From assembly GCA_950295325.1 (NCBI GenBank), contig OX485807.1, positions 32,461,666-32,525,665 on the forward strand: a stretch of DNA of 64,000 nucleotides, read 5' to 3'. The DNA comes from Polytrichum commune. Its lineage: Eukaryota > Streptophyta > Polytrichopsida > Polytrichales > Polytrichaceae. Positions 59,325-64,000 of the stretch are shown piece by piece. Under the pieces are notes generated by a model. It saw only the letters and a list, made by a program, of their open reading frames with translations, was not told where the DNA came from and ran no database searches. Position numbers and translations under genes: made by a program. The stretch's first letter is position 1, and every line of letters starts with the position of its first letter.

Positions 59325-60161
59325 TGCTCTTCTTATTTTTGAGGACCCATCATCTTTGAGATCATCTTTGAGATCTTCATCATCATCAACATTGTATGTG
59401 TCTAGTGTCTCATTTTCTAGACCTTCATTTTTTTTTAGAGAGAATTATACTGCTTCGAGATCACAATTTTATACTATTTATCATATGTGCATTAACTTCT
59501 TCTTTGACATATGTGTCTCCTTCTTGATCCATGAAATCTTATTTGCTTCTCGTCATCCTTAAAATCAAATTTCTTCTCTTAGTTTTTGAAAAGGAATTAT
59601 TTCAATAATATTGGTAACACATTCTTCATTAAGATCACATTGATCATTGTGTTCTTTGATATCACTTCTATTCTATTGCGACTTTTATATTGGATGGATG
59701 AGACGTACACTCACATGCCTGCCAGCAGGAGGTATTTTAGGGATGGAGGTGATTGGGAAGGGGAGCAACTAGAGCGAGCAGCAGGGAACCAATCCCTGGG
59801 CCTCAATCCCTACCTTTCCGCATCAACCAGGAACTTGGCCCCACTGGATTCCCATGGTTTCATGTTCACTTTCAACATGGGATTGCAGCCCTAACTCCAA
59901 ATAAAGCCCCATGATACTCCTCTCTCCAAAAACTTGCCTCTCGCCAGCATCGCTCCCTGTCGTAAAGAGGCACCAGGCTGATCCGACCTTTGCCTTGGCG
60001 TTGATTCATTGCTGCTGTGTGGCTGCTGGATGCATGCTAAGCTTCTTACTCCATCCTCGGCTGCAATAATCAAGCTTGCAACATCACAGTAACCTCGTGT
60101 TCATTTGCAGGTTTTCCTCTGCTTCCGCTGCCGCTTCATTGCTCTTCCAACCAATTCCTTC
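59325..60161. repeat. Second copy of the large direct repeat, part 1
   Basis: 59325-59720 matches 52766-53160; 59925-60161 matches about 29185-29405. No gene recognised. Confidence 0.7.
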
Positions 60162-60750
60162 TGGTCTAGTAGATAGTTAATAGCATGAAAATTGGTCTAA
60201 TAGATAGTTAATAGCATGAAGCTTGGTCTACTAGATAGTTAATAGCTTGAAAATTGGTCTAATAGATAGTTAATAGCATGAAGCTTGGTCTACTAGATAG
60301 TTAATAGCTTGAAAATTGGTCTAATAGATAGTTAATAGCATGAAGCTTGGTCTACTAGATAGTTAATAGCATGAAAATTGGTCTAAAGGTAGTTAATAGC
60401 ATGAAGCTTGGTCTACTAGATAGTTAATAGCATAAAGCTTGGTCTAATAGATACTTAGTAGCATGAAGCTTGGTCTATTAGATAGTTAATAGCATGAAAA
60501 TTGGTCTAATAGATACTTAATAGCATGAAGCTTGGTCTACTAGATAGTTAATAGCTTGAAAATTGGTCTAATAGATACTTAATAGCATGAAGCTTGGTCT
60601 AATAGATACTTAGTAGCATGAAGCTTGGTCTATTAGATACTTAGTAGCATGAAGCTTGGTCTAATAGATAGTTAATAGCATGAAGCTTGGTCTAATAGAT
60701 AGTTAATAGCATGAAGCTTGGTCTAATAGATACTAAATAGCATGAAGCAT
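60162..60750. repeat. 31-bp minisatellite, 19 copies
   Basis: The unit is GGTCTACTAGATAGTTAATA followed by GCATGAAGCTT. Nineteen GGTCT starts can be counted. In the first half two unit types alternate (AAAATTGGTCTAATAG and AAGCTTGGTCTACTAG), giving a ~62-base higher-order period. The related locus near 29420 has one unit. Confidence 0.92.
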
Positions 60751-62476
60751 AGTTGTAGAAATCTTCAATTCTCCCATTTACACTTCTTCCATCTCGGCAC
60801 TTTGAATGCGTGGACTCAATGAACGACTCTGGAAGTGTTGATAGAGCTAGGTGCTTGAGCTTGTTGTCGACATCTGCAAATCTTCTCCCTGGTTTATGGT
60901 TATAACTGAGTAGGAACTGGTATTGGGTTCAAAATTCAATCCTCTCCCAAACTATGTGGATTATCCAGCTAATTCTGACAACTTTGCAATCTCTTTTAAT
61001 GTGATATCTGACATGCTATTGGTTGGGGACTATTTTTTCGATGCCTTCTCATGTGTATTTATACCTGTACTTTTTGTATGTTTTAATGACTGAGAAGTTA
61101 TCCCCCTGCCTATTTCTCCCGTTCGAATGGAACTTAGGTATGTGGTCCTCTTGTAGATTCCATATATATGTATATATATATGCAACACTTAGATCGGCTT
61201 GAGAATAGTCTAATTCAGTTAGTACTTGCACAAGCCAAAGGGGAGCCAAATATTGCTATTTTAAGTTTCAGGTTGAAGTTGAGATGCATATTGCACAGTA
61301 GGGCAAATTGAAGATTCTCTTTCTCTTCACATGATCACGTATGCCCTCCCAATAATGTTAACCATTGGACCTTGTATGACTAATATGTATACTTTGAGCA
61401 CATAGTGTCACGTGTCTTTTTGGTGTCCGTTCTTAACTACAAGTCACGTCATGTATGCCACTCAAATATCAAGGTAGACATATGTTTGTACACGTTTTTG
61501 CGCCATGTGTTTGATTAAGGAGAGTGACCATCAAAGGCACATACTTTAGGAGCAAGTCTATTATGGTTACTTCCAAAAAGCTTGACCTCTTCTAATGTGC
61601 AATAAATGTTTAGAAAAAAAATTCTGTCAAGGAGCAAATCTAGGACGAATCCAATGCCATAAGATTGACATTAAGGTGACTAAATCTCAATCGCAAAAAA
61701 TTTATGCAATCTTCTTAAGTGATTACATTGGTGTGCCTAGATTAGCTAATCCTAAGTGAGTGTTGAGCTATTGACGTTTTTGGCTAACATGAATAATAAG
61801 TTGTTGTATTAATCCTTGAGAAATATTTAAAATGAACATTTTAGGAAGACATTGAACCATTTTGCTCCCAAAAGTAGGTGTTTGAATAAGTTAGTGTTCA
61901 ATAAGATATGTCTACTTTAAGAGCTTTATTTTTTGTATTGTTTGCCTTAAGTTTTGAATAATAATTCTAGATACTTGAGCTAAGCATAATATGAATTTAT
62001 TGGCTCAAACCTATGGAAGAGACGTAGGGGTGGTCTCTAAAATGTGCCAAACTTTGGCGACCACAACCAATGTGTTAGTAATGTGGATAGAAGATGTGTG
62101 GACCACATTAGAATGAATCCATGCAAATAAGAGAGGTAAATTGTGAAGTCTTTGGAAGTTATCAAGTAATCTTCAAGGGACATTGTTGTGGAACATCATA
62201 GCGTATATTTTTCATTTATAGTTTGCCTTGAAATGACTAAATAATCCAAGATAATTCCCAAAGCACACAATTAGGTTGAGCTACAACATATGTCTAGAAG
62301 TCAAAGTTGTAGATTACAAGGAATGCTTTAAAGTTAATATGGCCCCCGGTAATTATACATTTTAGCACTTGTAGAAGCATTGCCATACATTGTGCATCAT
62401 CTTAATGGTATTCATGCTTTCTTGTAGAGGGGGTTGTTGGTTCAAGATCAAAAACTCAATCACCTCCTGCGCCAAC
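60751..62476. repeat. Second copy of the large direct repeat, part 2
   Basis: 60751-61090 continues the match to 29440-29760; 61283-61800 matches 53785-54337; 61803-62476 matches 55849-56368 with extra sequence near 61940-62090. No gene recognised. Confidence 0.7.
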
Positions 62477-62824
62477 ATGATTCACATCATGAAGATTGCA
62501 CAAGTTCTCACAACATTAGCTGGAGAGTTACGAGATGGGAGGAATGCCACTACTACAGGTGCTCACAAGGTGAAGGATGCTTCTGCAAAAGGGAACTATT
62601 TATTGCAAGCGGCGAATGTAATCGAAGATGCCACCCCAAATACTGCACATTCCCTTCCATCAATTGTTATTGGTCATGACATCATGAATCCCATGTTGTA
62701 TCCCGAGTCTTTGGAAGTTGTGGCCAAAGCCCTTCAACAAGGTTCCCTAGGCAAGGAAAACATGTCTCAGCTTGTTCATTTCTTACATCTTTTGGGAGGT
62801 GACTTGTTGGACATTGCAACATGA
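62477..62824 (+). CDS. Uncharacterised 115-codon frame, copy 2
   Basis: ATG 62477 to TGA 62824. Same length as copy 1 and about 20 residue differences in 115, many conservative (for example D/N, V/I). Just upstream there is a 7-base length difference between copies, which suggests the shared protein starts at or near this ATG or after a splice site. Function unknown. Confidence 0.5.
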   Translation: MIHIMKIAQVLTTLAGELRDGRNATTTGAHKVKDASAKGNYLLQAANVIEDATPNTAHSLPSIVIGHDIMNPMLYPESLEVVAKALQQGSLGKENMSQLVHFLHLLGGDLLDIAT

Positions 62825-64000
62825 AAATGCAATAGGTTGTGCATATCATAGTAGCTTGGGTATGGGCACCCTATAGTGGTTTAGGTCCCCAACCCCCAAT
62901 ATTGGGTTAGAAGCCTTGAGCAATACAAAACTATTTGAAATCATAGGTGAATATTTGGAAGTTTCTTTTGTAGTTAAATGTGTGGTCAAATGTGTGAGAA
63001 AAAAACCTTGATTGTAAATTAAATAATAAACCAAGAACCTGAAATGTTCAAATCTAGTACTTAGTCAAATCTAGATTTTTGGGCAATTCTAGACTAAACC
63101 ATCATTGCTCGCCCACTTCAATATCTTTGCTATGATGTCAAATGTTTGTGCCACACATCATGTCCATGATGTTTTCATGTATAATCACGCAAATGGCTAC
63201 ATGGCAAGTACAAATAATGGCACTCGAACAACAAGTGTTTTCATTTCCCCCCAAAAAAGCTTGCTTATTTCCAAACCCATCAAATGTCCAAAATTACCTA
63301 AATACTAGTTCTAAATTTGCAAAGACTAGGTTGCTCACATCTAGTACTTTTTGGAAGGGTTTTATGTTGAAATAGTATGAGAAAGAAAGAAAGAAAGTAA
63401 AAAAATGTCGATGTTCTCCCATCAATGTGAATGAGAGCCCGTTAACCTAAAAAAGCAACGTGGAATAGATAATGGATTCATTAGGCATAATTAGGCTTAA
63501 TTACGTTGAATCACGCTTAATTATTTTGAATGTGTAAGAATAAGTCTTTGAAAGAAGTGGGCGTTAATTAAAATAGTAAATAAACCAGCTAAAATTAGCA
63601 CATTATTTCAAGTTTAGTTTCTAAATGACATAGGTCTCTTTAAGTGGGTAAGTCTAAAAAATTATCACCTCATTGCTAATGAGCATTTTTTCATATTTCT
63701 CACTTTCAAGTTGATTACATGCTTTATTTATGGTATTTAGTGTCACATGCATAATAGTGTCACTCACCCTATTTTGAGGAGTACGTTAGGTTACACTATT
63801 GATCAACAATGTCATCATAAGTGTCACCTCATGACACTTGACATTCAAGTGCGCTTAGTAAGATCTTAACATGAGCATGTTCAATAATGTTATGAGATGC
63901 ATGCCTACGTTACACAATGGTGTACAAGTTGACCAAAGTGTACACAAATGACACTTGCCATTAATATGTTCAAGAATATCTTCCCCTTGCATACAAAAAT
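62825..64000. repeat. End of the large repeat and AT-rich tail
   Basis: 62825-63430 is related to 56717-57060, with an extra block at 63050-63300. 63735-63930 is the inverted partner of 52430-52600. No gene recognised. Confidence 0.55.

Overview
The window reads as nuclear DNA of a green plant. It is AT-rich, its genes are split by GT-AG introns, one gene is a plant-type pectate lyase, and there is a short interstitial block of plant telomere repeat (TTTAGGG) near 19.45 kb. The mix of families (Mutator, hAT and pogo-like elements, and a DUF7869-type transposase-like gene) suggests a repeat-rich genome, perhaps of a non-seed plant. I cannot name the species. I saw no rRNA, tRNA or CRISPR.

Layout. 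0-7 kb holds ordinary host genes: the 3' end of a pectate lyase gene on + (exons 107-239, 1034-1258, 1699-1818) and a Ser/Thr protein kinase on - (exons 6861-6081 and 3573-3247, last exon not found). 7-8.2 kb is degenerate repeats. 8.5-10.3 kb has two small unrecognised coding exons and an FCP1/SCP-like HAD gene, all on -. 10.6-24.8 kb is the most unusual part. A 1,346-residue three-exon gene on - (15047-10639), carrying a DGQH motif, and a roughly 975-residue two-exon gene on + (21685-24781), carrying DUF7869-type transposase-like motifs, point away from each other. About twenty copies of a long palindrome with core ACGGACGCGCGTCCGT lie in and around them: in their shared upstream region, in every one of their introns, and once inside coding sequence. 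I found this palindrome nowhere else in the window. The simplest reading is one large, little-described mobile element, or its remains, with its own binding-site family.

From 24.8 kb to the end almost everything is transposon-derived, and many elements can be delimited to the base by target-site duplications (TSDs): a pogo-like internally deleted element (31137-31660, TA); a hAT-like element with a G-rich minisatellite (32650-33434, 8 bp); a Mutator-like element with 1.3-kb inverted arms (33748-37453, about 10 bp); a 10.3-kb Mutator-like element with a decayed transposase gene (37512-47795, 9 bp); two hAT-like elements of one family (41157-42504, nested in the large Mutator, and 48582-49823, 8 bp each); a 320-bp hAT-like MITE (17875-18194, 8 bp); a Tourist-like MITE (58439-58935, TGA) and a solo-LTR-like insertion (54338-55843, 5 bp), each with an unoccupied paralogous site in the window. 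The last 16 kb is built from direct and inverted copies of a longer repeat, including two copies of an uncharacterised 115-codon reading frame that has stayed open.

Splice coordinates, domain calls and TSDs were read by eye. No database search or alignment program was used.
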